Under the pieces are notes generated by a model. That model was not told where the DNA came from. It was given only the letters and a program-made list of their open reading frames with translations, and ran no database searches. The position numbers were made by a program, and so were the translations under genes. 64,000 bases of DNA from Flagellimonas aurea. Its GTDB lineage: Bacteria; Bacteroidota; Bacteroidia; Flavobacteriales; Flavobacteriaceae. Numbering within the stretch: position 1 is the stretch's first letter; each line of letters starts with the position of its first letter. The stretch is taken from NCBI RefSeq assembly GCF_017313785.1, contig NZ_JAFLNL010000016.1:1-64000 (forward strand), read 5' to 3'. Below are positions 19,030 to 28,578 of this stretch, in pieces.

Positions 19030-19083
19030 GAGGAAATCACTTCTGCCGTTGAATCGGTTGGATATCATTTTACCAAGAAATAA
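19030..19083 (+). pseudogene. Detached 3' fragment of an HMA chaperone gene
   Basis: Seventeen codons plus stop, matching the end of the gene at 1617 with two amino-acid differences (EITSAVESVGYHFTKK versus ESAGYHLTKK at the end). No HMA metal loop or start lies upstream; the sequence before 19029 is unrelated. It is a scar of duplication. Confidence 0.85.
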
Positions 19084-19379
19084 AAGGAATGTCCAGAAGA
19101 ATAGATTAAATGGTTCAAATAGGATTGGGGGTTACCTTGATCCTATTCGGATTGTATAAGTTTTTTGGATTTCTGCCTCACGACCGTGTGATGACCGAGG
19201 AGTCCATTGCTGTTTACAAAGGACTATTGGCCAATAAATTTATAATGCCAACAGTGGGTGTGGTGGAACTGTTACCAGTTATACTTTTGGTCGTTGGTAG
19301 ATGGATAATTGTTGCATTGTTAGCTATGATTCCTATTGCTTTTGGAATCATGGGTTTTCACTTTGCGGTGGATATACAG
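19030..19379 (+). repeat. Direct repeat, copy 2 (HMA tail plus DoxX)
   Basis: Copy of 1779-2128 at constant offset 17,251, same orientation, no gaps. It carries the intact doxX-like gene and only the tail of the HMA gene, reciprocal to copy 1. Confidence 0.88.
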
Positions 19380-19484
19380 GGCATTTTTTGGGGAATTTTG
19401 ATAGCTTTTGGGCTTGTTTACCTTCTTTCAATGCATTTTTCTAACGTTGGATACCTAATCAAGGAAGTGGATACCATTGGTTGA
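19110..19484 (+). CDS. DoxX-like integral membrane protein
   Basis: A 124-residue protein with four hydrophobic helices (GLGVTLILFGLYKFFGF; a long middle helix around TVGVVELLPVILLVVG; WIIVALLAMIPIAFG; IFWGILIAFGLVYLLSM), a layout seen in the DoxX/DoxD-like superfamily. Function is not known; relatives are involved in oxidative or sulfur stress or are uncharacterized. This is the intact member of the duplicated pair with 1859-2128. The nearby HMA fragment suggests it once sat directly behind a copper chaperone. Confidence 0.68.
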   Translation: MVQIGLGVTLILFGLYKFFGFLPHDRVMTEESIAVYKGLLANKFIMPTVGVVELLPVILLVVGRWIIVALLAMIPIAFGIMGFHFAVDIQGIFWGILIAFGLVYLLSMHFSNVGYLIKEVDTIG

Positions 19485-19781
19485 ATATCGTGATTTTCCA
19501 TAAACCGCAACCAATAATTGAATTTATTGGTTTTTGAAAATTCCTTTACTATAATATGTAAAGTTCAATTTTTTGTTTGTAATCGCCCCAAGGTGTCTTT
19601 GGCTTTTAAATTAAAGGGATATCAATCAGGAATATAAAGGGTAAGCGATATTTGAGGAAGAACGTTTCAATCTTTCATGGGTAAATTCCCTTACCTTGAA
19701 GGTGTATAGGATACGTAAAGTCAATGGTCTCAAAAATCATCAGTATGCGTTTTACCAAGTAGGGTTTGGTTCTCTGGGTGG
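19485..19781. other. 297-bp convergent intergenic region
   Basis: It lies between the end of doxX and the end of the minus-strand ggt operon. I see no supported gene and no clear stem-loop with a T-run. Confidence 0.5.
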
Positions 19782-21467
19782 TCAATATCCCGCAGCGGTA
19801 TCGTCCCCTCGTTTGTCCGCCCCGCCCTCAAGTCTGCCGTCTTCCAGCACTCGGATGGCGTCTACCTTTCCTATGATCCGGGTCCTGCCCTCATTGATTT
19901 GGTAGCCTTTTGCCTTTAGGGTTTCAATGGTTTCCAAAGGAAAGCCTTCGGGTTCGAACACGACTACATCGGGCATCCATTGGTGGTGGAACCGCGGAGC
20001 GTTCACGGCATCCTGCATGCTGAGATTGAACTCGTGGACATTGAGTATGGTCTGGGCCACGGCCGTGATGATCGTGGAACCTCCAGGGGTGCCGACGACC
20101 ATGTAAAGCTCGCCGTCCCTTTCCACTACGGTCGGTGACATACTGCTCAACATTCGTTTCTCGGGTGCAATACTGTTGGCCTCGGAGCCAGGAAGACCGA
20201 ACATATTGGGAACACCGGGCTTGGTACTGAAATCATCCATTTCATTGTTCAGGAAAAATCCCAAGGCATCAATATAAAGTTTGGAACCGTATCCACCGTT
20301 CAGGGTCGTGGTCGCACTGATGGCATTGCCCTCCGCATCGATAATGGAGTAGTGGGTGGTCTCGCTGCTTTCCACAATTTCCACCGTTCCATGGCCTACT
20401 TCCGAGGACAAGGTGGCCCTATCAAAAGTAAAATCGGCCATTCTGCACTTTAAGTAGTCAACGTCCATGAGCCCCTTATAGGGAATGTCCACGAAATCGG
20501 GATCACCAAGGTAATGGTTCCGATCCGCATAGGCTCTTCTGGAAGCTTCGGTGAACAATTGGATGGCCCTTGTCGAATTGTGGCCATAGCTAGCTATTTC
20601 ATAGGGTGCTATCATGGTAAAGATCTGATCCATGGTCATACCATCACTGCTGGGGGGACCCATTGAGATGATCTTGATGTCCTTGTAGTCAAATACAATG
20701 GGCGATCTCCACTTGGCCTCATACCTAGCGAGATCCTCCTCCGTGATCACACCTCCCTTTGCCTGTACATAGGCCGCTATTTTTTGGGCTACCTCCCCTT
20801 TGTAGAACCCATCACGTCCCTCGTTCATGATCTTTTCCAAGGTGGTGGCCAATGCCGGGTATTTGATGGTATCACCAGCTTTGTACACGGTCGCGAACTT
20901 GGTGCTGTCACTATTAGCTTCAATGAATCGTTTTCGGGTACCTTCTAATCTTTTGGCCTGTTTTTCGGTCACCACGACCCCTTTTCTCGCCAAGGCAATG
21001 ATGGGTTCCATGATTTTGTTGAGGGGCAGTTTTCCGAATTTCTTGTGGACTTCCAGAACCCCGGCCACGGTACCTGGGACACCTACGGCGGTTCCCCCAG
21101 ATGTGCTCAGCCCAGGTATGACATTGCCCAGGGAGTCGAGATACATGTCCCTATGGGCGGCCAATGGAGCCTTTTCCCTGTAATCGATACTTCCCACTTC
21201 ACCATTACTCTTGCGATAGACCATAAATCCCCCGCCCCCGAGGTTTCCCGCAAAAGGGTAGGCCACCGCTAGGGAAAGTTCGGTGGCTACCATGGCATCG
21301 AAAACATTCCCGCCTTTTTTCATGATTTCAACGCCTATCTCCGAAGCTTCCCTACGTGCAGAGACGACCATGGCATTTTCCGTGACCAAACCTGTCGGTT
21401 CGGCAGGTAACTCACGGGTACATTGGGTAAATAGTAGTAAGGGAAGAAAATATAGCATTCTTTTCAT
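19782..21467 (-). CDS. ggt: Gamma-glutamyltransferase, lipoprotein
   Basis: A 561-residue proenzyme that hydrolyses or transfers gamma-glutamyl groups from glutathione and gamma-glutamyl peptides. The lipobox LFTQC ends near residue 16, so it is probably anchored facing the periplasm or outside. Family blocks are GGNVFDAMVA, GNLGGGGFMVY and the autoprocessing site SETTHYS near residue 370, where the second Thr becomes the N-terminal nucleophile of the small subunit; the small subunit continues with NGGYGSKL and SSMSPTVV, VVGTPGGSTIITAV. It is the last gene of the minus-strand peptide-type operon. Confidence 0.95.
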   Translation of the reverse strand: MKRMLYFLPLLLFTQCTRELPAEPTGLVTENAMVVSARREASEIGVEIMKKGGNVFDAMVATELSLAVAYPFAGNLGGGGFMVYRKSNGEVGSIDYREKAPLAAHRDMYLDSLGNVIPGLSTSGGTAVGVPGTVAGVLEVHKKFGKLPLNKIMEPIIALARKGVVVTEKQAKRLEGTRKRFIEANSDSTKFATVYKAGDTIKYPALATTLEKIMNEGRDGFYKGEVAQKIAAYVQAKGGVITEEDLARYEAKWRSPIVFDYKDIKIISMGPPSSDGMTMDQIFTMIAPYEIASYGHNSTRAIQLFTEASRRAYADRNHYLGDPDFVDIPYKGLMDVDYLKCRMADFTFDRATLSSEVGHGTVEIVESSETTHYSIIDAEGNAISATTTLNGGYGSKLYIDALGFFLNNEMDDFSTKPGVPNMFGLPGSEANSIAPEKRMLSSMSPTVVERDGELYMVVGTPGGSTIITAVAQTILNVHEFNLSMQDAVNAPRFHHQWMPDVVVFEPEGFPLETIETLKAKGYQINEGRTRIIGKVDAIRVLEDGRLEGGADKRGDDTAAGY

Positions 21468-21531
21468 GGGTTTATTTTTAAGGTACTTAATGTTGCTTTT
21501 CTGGATTCCGGGTTTTGCTCTTTTGTCCGGG

Positions 21532-22809
21532 TCAGGGAATGTCCTTGATACGCTCCAACATGATCTCCATAAGTGCTTCGGCGCCCTTCTCCGCCTTTTC
21601 CTTTAAAAAATCCCTTGGGGTATTGTCCCCGACCTCAAAGACCAAGGCCTCGGCACCATGTTTTACGAAGAAATAGTTCCTTGATACCGTGGTAGGGACC
21701 AAATCCCCATTAGGCTTGATATTGGGATCATATCCCTCGATGCGCTTCTTTAGGCCATCCAGCCAGGTGGAGACCAAATTGGGCATGTTTCCATGGAGTT
21801 CCGGATCCACGGTATAGTAAATATCATCCCAAGTGGAATGGAAATCTATGCCGAAATAGAACTTCCCTTGGGTCTTCTCGACCATCCCTTCCATGAAATC
21901 CTTGACCGCAGAGGTTTCCGGTTGGTTAAAATTGGCCCAATCCCGGTTGAGGTCTATTCCACCGGTATTATGTCTCCAAAACCCATTGTCGACCCCGTCA
22001 GGGTTCATCAAGGGGACCACATAGATGGTAAATTCCTTTCGGAACTTTTTGGCCAATTTGGTATTCGAGGAAAGGGTCTCCACAAAGGATTTCATAGTCA
22101 GGTACCCTGTTACCTCAGGGGGATGCTGTCTGGAAATGATCATAATCATATTTTTGGAGTCCGTATCGCCAATGCTGAGCAAATTGAGGTTCCGGCCCTC
22201 ACGGCTCTTTCCAATGGTGTTCTTGGTCACGAACTTTTTCTGGGAAATACTGTCCATCCAGGCATTTACCCGGGCCGAATTTTCCAATTCTTGTCCAGCG
22301 ACCCAGAGTGTATCCGGGCCCACTTCCAATCGCATTTTGACCTTTTCAGGCAAGGAGCCGGGGCCAAAGGCCTTTTCTCCCTTACCAATCTCAACATAAC
22401 GAAGGGAATCCAATGCGGTCCAGTGCACTCCGTCATGGCTGAGCTTTGGTTAGTACCTGTGTTTGTTGTCCGCTTGATAGGTCAGCCATACATCAATGGT
22501 CATAGGACGCTTTCCCCAAACCTTGAACGCATACCACGGACTGGTATTGATCGGAGTGTTCTCCGAAGTGATCAATAGGGTATAGGTACTGTCATTGTTC
22601 TGGACCAAGCCGTTCAACCGGGCACCGTCGAACTCATTGGAGAAGGTTATACCTTGATCCGGAAAGGCAAACTGTCCCTTCCATTGCTTTTGGACCGGTT
22701 TGGAATCCGTTGGTACGGCATTCACAGGGGGTTGGCCCTGGAACCGTTGTTCTTGGCCAAATAGGTTCGCTATGGCCAACAGGCTTAGGAGTACAAAGAT
22801 TTTTTTCAT
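21532..22809 (-). pseudogene. M14-family zinc carboxypeptidase interrupted by an in-frame TAA
   Basis: One 425-codon frame from ATG 22809 to the stop at 21532, broken by a single TAA at 22450-22452 between NKHRY and PKLSHDG; no frameshift is needed. The first part has a signal peptide (FVLLSLLAIANLFGQ) and a beta-rich domain like the N-terminal domain of cytosolic-carboxypeptidase-type M14 enzymes (FSNEFDGARLNGLV). The second part has the zinc ligands in RQHPPE and FHSTW, and the catalytic Glu in LVFEVGDNTP. Restart at GTG 22428 would make an enzyme core without signal peptide. A one-base change from TAC, TAT or TCA is the likely origin; readthrough or an assembly error are alternatives. Confidence 0.85.
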
Positions 22810-22819
22810 AATAGGATTT

Positions 22820-24190
22820 TTAAGCTAGTTGTTTTTGCAGTTCAATTTTCTTGAAATAGGATGCGTTGGCCGCATTGATGCGCGGTGCCAATAAAATCGC
22901 CGAAACCATGGTGGGGATGGACATTAGGGCAAAGCTGATATCGATGATGCCCACGACACCGGCCAAGGAGGAAACCGAGCCAAGGAATATGCCCGCGATA
23001 TACAGGTAGTTATAGATGTTCCGATATTTGGCTCCAAACAGGAATACCACACATTTCGATCCATAATAGGAATAGGTGAACAAAGAGGTCAATGCGAATA
23101 TGGCCACGATAAAGATCAACAACGGGGCACCTATTACAGGCATGGCAGAAACGAAAGCTTCCAAAGTAATGGACACACCACTGAGGTCCGAACGCTGCCA
23201 ACTTCCCGTGACCAAGATGGCAATGGCGGTCAAGGTACATACCACTATGGTGTCGATAAAGGGCCCCAACATCGCTACCAGTCCTTCCTTGATCGGTTCG
23301 GTGTTCTTTGAGGCACCATGTGCCAAGGGAGCGGTGCCGATACCTGCCTCATTCGAAAAGGCGGCCCTTCGTACCCCCATAATGATGATGGCACCCAGAC
23401 TTCCCCCCAACACCGCATCGCCGGTCATGGCATCCCTAAATACGTCCATTAGGACCGGAATGATCCTACCATGGTTGACCACCAAAATATAGCTAACAGA
23501 TAAAAAATACAAAGTGACCATAAAAGGGACCAGTCGACTGGCCAGGTTTGCTATGCGCCTGATTCCCCCAAATATGACCAGACCCACCAAAAAGCAGATT
23601 ACGATCGCCACCATTGAAAGGGTCAGGTCCTTGGATGGTCCCATAAACGAGAGGGGCATCACTTCCACGACGACCTGGGTCAACTGGTTTGCCGTAAAAA
23701 TGGGAAGTGAGCCAAAGATCCCTGCCATTGAAAAGAAAATGGCCAGGGGTTTCCATGGTTTGCCTAGACCATTGACGATGACATACATGGGCCCCCCTTG
23801 AGATTCCCCCGAATCATCGGTACCCCTGTACATGACGGAAAGGGAACAGGTATAATATTTGGTCGCCATCCCGATCAAGGCACTGATCCACATCCAGAAA
23901 AGGGCACCAGGCCCACCCATCGTAATGGCAAGGGCCACCCCTGAAATATTGCCCATGCCCAAGGTGGAGGACAAGGCTGTGGTCAATGCCTTGAAAGCAC
24001 TGATCTGTCCAACATTCGAGGCCGTCTCGTACTTTCCCCTGATGACCTGAAGGGCATGCCAGAAATGCTTGAACGGCAATAACCTGGAATACACCAAAAG
24101 ATATATTCCGCCACCCACCAACAGCAATAATAGGGGAAATCCCCAAATCCAGTCACTGATTCCGGTTATCGTTGCTTCAATTTTTCCCAT
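22820..24190 (-). CDS. Sodium/alanine (AGCS) symporter
   Basis: A 456-residue alanine-or-glycine:cation symporter that imports small neutral amino acids with Na+. About 11 helices are visible; diagnostic blocks are LSSTLGMGNISGVA, GPGALFWMWISALIGM, GVRRAAFSNEAGIGTAPLAH and ALTSLFTYSYYG. It starts 4 bp after the preceding amidohydrolase gene ends and is followed 10 bp later by the carboxypeptidase, so it is presumably the inner-membrane importer for amino acids released by the periplasmic enzymes of this operon. Confidence 0.94.
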   Translation of the reverse strand: MGKIEATITGISDWIWGFPLLLLLVGGGIYLLVYSRLLPFKHFWHALQVIRGKYETASNVGQISAFKALTTALSSTLGMGNISGVALAITMGGPGALFWMWISALIGMATKYYTCSLSVMYRGTDDSGESQGGPMYVIVNGLGKPWKPLAIFFSMAGIFGSLPIFTANQLTQVVVEVMPLSFMGPSKDLTLSMVAIVICFLVGLVIFGGIRRIANLASRLVPFMVTLYFLSVSYILVVNHGRIIPVLMDVFRDAMTGDAVLGGSLGAIIIMGVRRAAFSNEAGIGTAPLAHGASKNTEPIKEGLVAMLGPFIDTIVVCTLTAIAILVTGSWQRSDLSGVSITLEAFVSAMPVIGAPLLIFIVAIFALTSLFTYSYYGSKCVVFLFGAKYRNIYNYLYIAGIFLGSVSSLAGVVGIIDISFALMSIPTMVSAILLAPRINAANASYFKKIELQKQLA

Positions 24191-24194
24191 CTAT

Positions 24195-25517
24195 CTATTC
24201 GTTCTGGCCTAATTTGGAGGAATAGCGTTTGTAGTCCAATTGTTGTGGTCCTTCCAAATCGATCTGCTTGCCGCCAATAAATGCCAAGGTCAACGCATTG
24301 GTCTGTATATCGAGTGCATCCCCCTTGGACACAAATAGACTGGCTGTCTTGCCCATGGCAATGGACCCCAGCTTATCGTCAATTCCCAGAATTTTTGCGG
24401 GATGCAAAGTAATGGTTTTCAGGGCTTCCTCCTTTTTCATCCCAAATGCCACCGATGTTCCCGCATAAAAGGGCAGATTGATGGAGTTGGACAACGATCC
24501 CACATGGTACATGGATACCTCGATGCCCATCCGTTGCAATTTTGTTGGCAAACCATAAAAGGCATCATAGTCCATATCATCGTTTCTGGGGAGGTTGTAG
24601 GTAGGCGGTACAATCACCGGAACTTGGTTTTCCTTGAGAAAATCGACAACTTCCAGGGAACCCTCAGAGGCCACCAAGGAGATTTGGTCAATGCCAAAGG
24701 ACTTGGCAAAGGTGATGCTCTGTATGATTTCCTTGGGTTCATTCGCATGGATGACAAGTACCCTTTCTTTTTGGAACAGATTCGTTAAGGCCTCCAACTT
24801 CAAATTGGTTTGGGCAGTGGGCATTTGTTCGTATTGCTTGGCATCGGAGAACAATTTTTCCAGTTCACCGGTAATCTTTTCGTAAGAAGTATTGGGGCGG
24901 AGCATCCTGCTGTTCGTCTCGGCATCATAATAACTCGATAGGGCAGAGGGCCAATCGAGGTGTATGGCCGCAGCCCTTTTGAATACGGCTTCCTCCCAGT
25001 TCCAGCCATCCAAGGACATTACCGATGAGGTGCCTGGAATGACACCTCTTGATCGAATCGATTCAATGTAAAGAACCCCATTGAACCGCAAAGGTGGAAG
25101 AAAAGTTGATGTCATATCAAAGGCGTAGACTGTTTGTAGGTTGGGAAGATAATCCCCTTCCTCCAAGGTATCATTGGTATGCGGAACGCCACTGATTTCG
25201 TTGATACCGATAATGGAATTCAAAAGGATAAAACCCGGATATACCTGTTGTCCGGTTATGTCTATGATCTTATAATCGATCCCATTGGCGTCCAGATCAG
25301 AGGCTTTGCCCAAGAAGGTAATGGTCCCCTTGTCAAATCCGACCGCGGTGTCCTCCAGTACCCGGCCATCTCCGGTATGGACGGTCCCCCCAACCAAAAG
25401 GATGGGAGTTTCCTGCTCCTTGGCAACCATCGGAAGAATCTGGGCATCCAATCCTTCCAAAAGGCTCGAAAGGATCAGTATCATGGTCAATATCGTATAC
25501 AATGTCTTGTTTTTCAT
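24195..25517 (-). CDS. Degenerate secreted amidohydrolase-superfamily protein
   Basis: A 440-residue protein with a signal peptide (LYTILTMILILSSLLEGLDA) and the amidohydrolase frame: a beta-sandwich entry (LLVGGTVHTGDGRVLEDTAV), QQVYPGFILLNS, and a C-terminal ALKTITLHPAKILGIDDKLGSI. The catalytic metal ligands appear lost: the normal PGFIDxHxH is PGFILLNSIIG, and the late Asp segment is HVGSLSNS. It is therefore likely a structural or binding partner of the next, larger amidohydrolase rather than an enzyme. It begins 12 bp after that gene. Confidence 0.82.
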   Translation of the reverse strand: MKNKTLYTILTMILILSSLLEGLDAQILPMVAKEQETPILLVGGTVHTGDGRVLEDTAVGFDKGTITFLGKASDLDANGIDYKIIDITGQQVYPGFILLNSIIGINEISGVPHTNDTLEEGDYLPNLQTVYAFDMTSTFLPPLRFNGVLYIESIRSRGVIPGTSSVMSLDGWNWEEAVFKRAAAIHLDWPSALSSYYDAETNSRMLRPNTSYEKITGELEKLFSDAKQYEQMPTAQTNLKLEALTNLFQKERVLVIHANEPKEIIQSITFAKSFGIDQISLVASEGSLEVVDFLKENQVPVIVPPTYNLPRNDDMDYDAFYGLPTKLQRMGIEVSMYHVGSLSNSINLPFYAGTSVAFGMKKEEALKTITLHPAKILGIDDKLGSIAMGKTASLFVSKGDALDIQTNALTLAFIGGKQIDLEGPQQLDYKRYSSKLGQNE

Positions 25518-25529
25518 GTTCTTGATTAT

Positions 25530-28500
25530 TTAGTACTGCATCTCCAAGGACTCACAATGGAATTCCAACCGTTCCAAGGATATTCTGGTTGATACGTTCT
25601 CGGTGCCTTCCAACCCTTCCATTTTTTTGAGGAGTCTGGCACGCTCTTTTGAATTCTCCCTGCGCAACTGCGCATCCTTGGCCAGATCAAAATAAATGGC
25701 CCCTTCAATGATGGTCTTTTCAGGTTTGGAATAAAGCGACAGTGGATCTCCTGTCCAAAGGACAACATCCGCGGATTTACCGACTTTGATACTTCCCATG
25801 GTATCGTCCAGGTGCAAGAGCCTTGCCGGGTTCAAGGTGACCATTTTAAGGGCTTCCTCTGGTGTGAGCCCCCCATATCTGACCATCTTTGCTGCCTCAT
25901 GGTTCAAGTGTCGCATTGTTTCACCGCTATCGGAGTTCAATGCAGTGACCACACCTTCACGGTCAATGATGGGGGCATTGTACGGGGTCCCGTTCCTAGC
26001 CTCCCATTTATAGTTCCAACGATCGGAAAATGTGCTGCCCCCGACCCCGTGTTCCTTCATTCGGTCCGCGATCCGATAGCCCTCCAATGCATGGGTGAAC
26101 GTGTTCAGGGCAAAACCAAACCGCTCCGCGACCTCCATCAACATCAACATTTCCTTATCCTGGTAGGAGTGGGCCGTAATGAACCGTTTTTTCTCCAAGA
26201 TTTCCAACATGGTCTCATGAAGAATGTTTTTACGGGGTTCCACTGCGGTCCTTTTTTCCTTTGTGCCCAAGCTTCTATAGGCATCCCATTCCTTTTTGTA
26301 ATCCAAGGCCTCAGTGAAGGCATTGGTATAAAATTGTTCCACGCCCATCAAGGACCTTGGAAATCGTATGGATACGTTGTTTTTTGAACGTTTCACGTTC
26401 TCTCCAAGGGCAAATTTTATGAAGGGGTCAGCGCCCTGGATCAACAATCCCTTGGCATCCTCCCCCCATTTGAATTTTACTAGGGCGGACTGGCCCCCAA
26501 TGGGATCCGAAGATCCATGTAGGAGCTGCGCCGCAACGACGCCCCCGGCCAAAGCCCTATAAATGCCCGGGTCATCGGGGTCGATCACGTCCTGCATCCG
26601 GACCATTCCCGAATTTGGTGCCATTTCATTGATACCGCCCAAGGCAATATGGGAATGCTCATCAATGATTCCAGGGGTCAGGTGCTTGCCCGTACCGTCC
26701 AATACCAAGGCATCCTTGGCACTGAGATCGGTCCCGATCTTGGCAATCTTGCCATTTTCAAGAAGCACGTCCGTGTCCATGAGGATTCCTTCATCTTCGT
26801 TCGTCCAAACGGTGACATCGGTGATTAAAATGGATCGGGATGCAATCTTTTCCGGACTGCCAAAGGCCAAGAATGGATAGAATACCTCACCCAAGTCGAC
26901 AGGACCCTTATCCTGTATCTTTTGAGCTCCCAAGGTGCCCCTTCCTTTTTCTTTCATCCGGGCGGTCCAAGGTTGGTCCTCCCCAAAGTTCAGGGTGCCA
27001 GTACCGTTAAGCACGGTCATTCCCTTTTCTTGTTTGGTCCAACCTTTCAGATTGTATTGGCTTCCCTTGACCGTGAATTTAAGGACAGGAAGATCCCCGT
27101 CCATTTTAAATTCCACCTTTTCCTTTGATCCATCGGTCAATGTCAATTCGGCTTGGTACTTAGGGCCTTTTCCGATAATGGACAATACGGCCTTTAAGCC
27201 ACCTACGGATAAATCGTATTCCCCAAGGATGGATTCGGAAATGGGTTCGTTTACCACATAGGGTTTCCCTTCGATCCAGTTGTCCATAATTTGAGTGCCC
27301 GGTTCAAAAAGATCACCGTCCGTAACGATGAAGTTGGCCATTTTACCGGCTTCCAAAGTGCCCATATCCTGGTCAACGCCCAACCATTTGGCCGGAACGG
27401 TGGTCAAAGAGGAGAGTGCAGCCGTTTTGCTCAGGCCATACGCCACTGATTTTCTCAGATTTTTCAAGAAGTCAGGAAGATTTTCAGGTGGAAAGGAGGT
27501 GATGGCAAAGGGTATGCTGTTCTTTTCCAAAGATGCCGGGTTTGTAGGGGCCAGTTCCCAATGCTTAAGATCGGCCAAGGTGATTTTCTTGGTGATGTAG
27601 GGGTCACTCACATCATAGGCCTTGGGAAAGTCGATCGGAATGATCATCGGAGCTTTCATGTCCTTCACTTCCATAATCCGTTGATATTCGTCTCCGCCTC
27701 CCTTTATAATGAACTCGAACCCGAATTCATCCGCTATTTTATCGGCTCTTAAGGCGGTCAACCAACCATCGGCCTCCATGATTTTGGGCAGGTTCCCATT
27801 GACCAGCATGGCATCCAACGACAGGTCCGAAAAAGGGCTGTCGGTTTGTGCCCCATACCACTTGGCATCGTAAAAGGTCTGACGCAAAAGGGCAATGGTC
27901 CCCATAGCGGAAATGGGATAGTCCTGGGTCGAGGTGCCCTTGTCAAAAGAGTAATGGTCGGCCACCTTGGAATTGATGACCAAATTGTTTTCCGTATCCT
28001 CGCCTAGGGCTACTAGGGCAGCGGTTCCCCGTGCAATTCCATCCCTTCTGATGGACGCTACGGCACCAAATCCTTGGGCCCTCCATTTGGAGGCAAGCTT
28101 TTTGTCCACGGTAAAGTTTTCGGAACTGTTGTATTGCGATTTTATGGCCTCGTTGGCATTGTAGGGTCCCTTGGTATTGGACTGTATCTGTTCCCTACTG
28201 AGAACAGGGTTCCTGAATGGGGGACGTTTTACCTCGGGTTGCCCATATTCCCCAAACATGTCTATAAAAGAGGGATAGATATAACGTCCGCTGAGATCGA
28301 TTTCCAGATAGCCGTTGGGTACCTGGTTCCCCGCTTGTACCGAAACGACCTTACCGTCTTGGATGACCAACATCGCATTCTCCAAAACTTGCGTTGGGGC
28401 TGTGACGATGGTCGCATGGGTGAGGGCCACCCTGTCCGGGCGCGCATCGAGGACATCGTTTTTGGGAAAGGTCTCCTGTGCGAAGGAACTCCCCATGGAT

Positions 28501-28550
28501 AGCATGATACCTAACAAAAAGAGGTATCCAAAGGTTTTTTTTATCTTCAT
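25530..28550 (-). CDS. Double-domain secreted amidohydrolase
   Basis: A 1006-residue protein with a signal peptide (FLLGIMLSMGSSFAQ) and two tandem amidohydrolase domains. Domain 1 (about 30-440) has the fold pattern (HATIVTAPTQVLENAMLV, VPAKWLGVDQDMGTLEAGK) but lacks HxH (YPSFIDMFGEYG). Domain 2 (about 575-1000) keeps the active site: PGIIDEHSH with H632 and H634, THALEG, and LNSDSGET for the catalytic Asp, then TLNPARLLHLDDTMGSI. Relatives are periplasmic imidazolonepropionase-like or Xaa-dipeptidase-like hydrolases. In this operon a dipeptide or N-acyl amino-acid amide bond is the likely target; the substrate is inferred. Confidence 0.88.
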   Translation of the reverse strand: MKIKKTFGYLFLLGIMLSMGSSFAQETFPKNDVLDARPDRVALTHATIVTAPTQVLENAMLVIQDGKVVSVQAGNQVPNGYLEIDLSGRYIYPSFIDMFGEYGQPEVKRPPFRNPVLSREQIQSNTKGPYNANEAIKSQYNSSENFTVDKKLASKWRAQGFGAVASIRRDGIARGTAALVALGEDTENNLVINSKVADHYSFDKGTSTQDYPISAMGTIALLRQTFYDAKWYGAQTDSPFSDLSLDAMLVNGNLPKIMEADGWLTALRADKIADEFGFEFIIKGGGDEYQRIMEVKDMKAPMIIPIDFPKAYDVSDPYITKKITLADLKHWELAPTNPASLEKNSIPFAITSFPPENLPDFLKNLRKSVAYGLSKTAALSSLTTVPAKWLGVDQDMGTLEAGKMANFIVTDGDLFEPGTQIMDNWIEGKPYVVNEPISESILGEYDLSVGGLKAVLSIIGKGPKYQAELTLTDGSKEKVEFKMDGDLPVLKFTVKGSQYNLKGWTKQEKGMTVLNGTGTLNFGEDQPWTARMKEKGRGTLGAQKIQDKGPVDLGEVFYPFLAFGSPEKIASRSILITDVTVWTNEDEGILMDTDVLLENGKIAKIGTDLSAKDALVLDGTGKHLTPGIIDEHSHIALGGINEMAPNSGMVRMQDVIDPDDPGIYRALAGGVVAAQLLHGSSDPIGGQSALVKFKWGEDAKGLLIQGADPFIKFALGENVKRSKNNVSIRFPRSLMGVEQFYTNAFTEALDYKKEWDAYRSLGTKEKRTAVEPRKNILHETMLEILEKKRFITAHSYQDKEMLMLMEVAERFGFALNTFTHALEGYRIADRMKEHGVGGSTFSDRWNYKWEARNGTPYNAPIIDREGVVTALNSDSGETMRHLNHEAAKMVRYGGLTPEEALKMVTLNPARLLHLDDTMGSIKVGKSADVVLWTGDPLSLYSKPEKTIIEGAIYFDLAKDAQLRRENSKERARLLKKMEGLEGTENVSTRISLERLEFHCESLEMQY

Positions 28551-28578
28551 TGTTGGTGATTTTATGATTTATTTGGTT

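Noticed and set aside
22428..22452. Frameshift in the M14 peptidase gene
   Set aside because: The reading frames on both sides are the same; the break is a single in-frame TAA.
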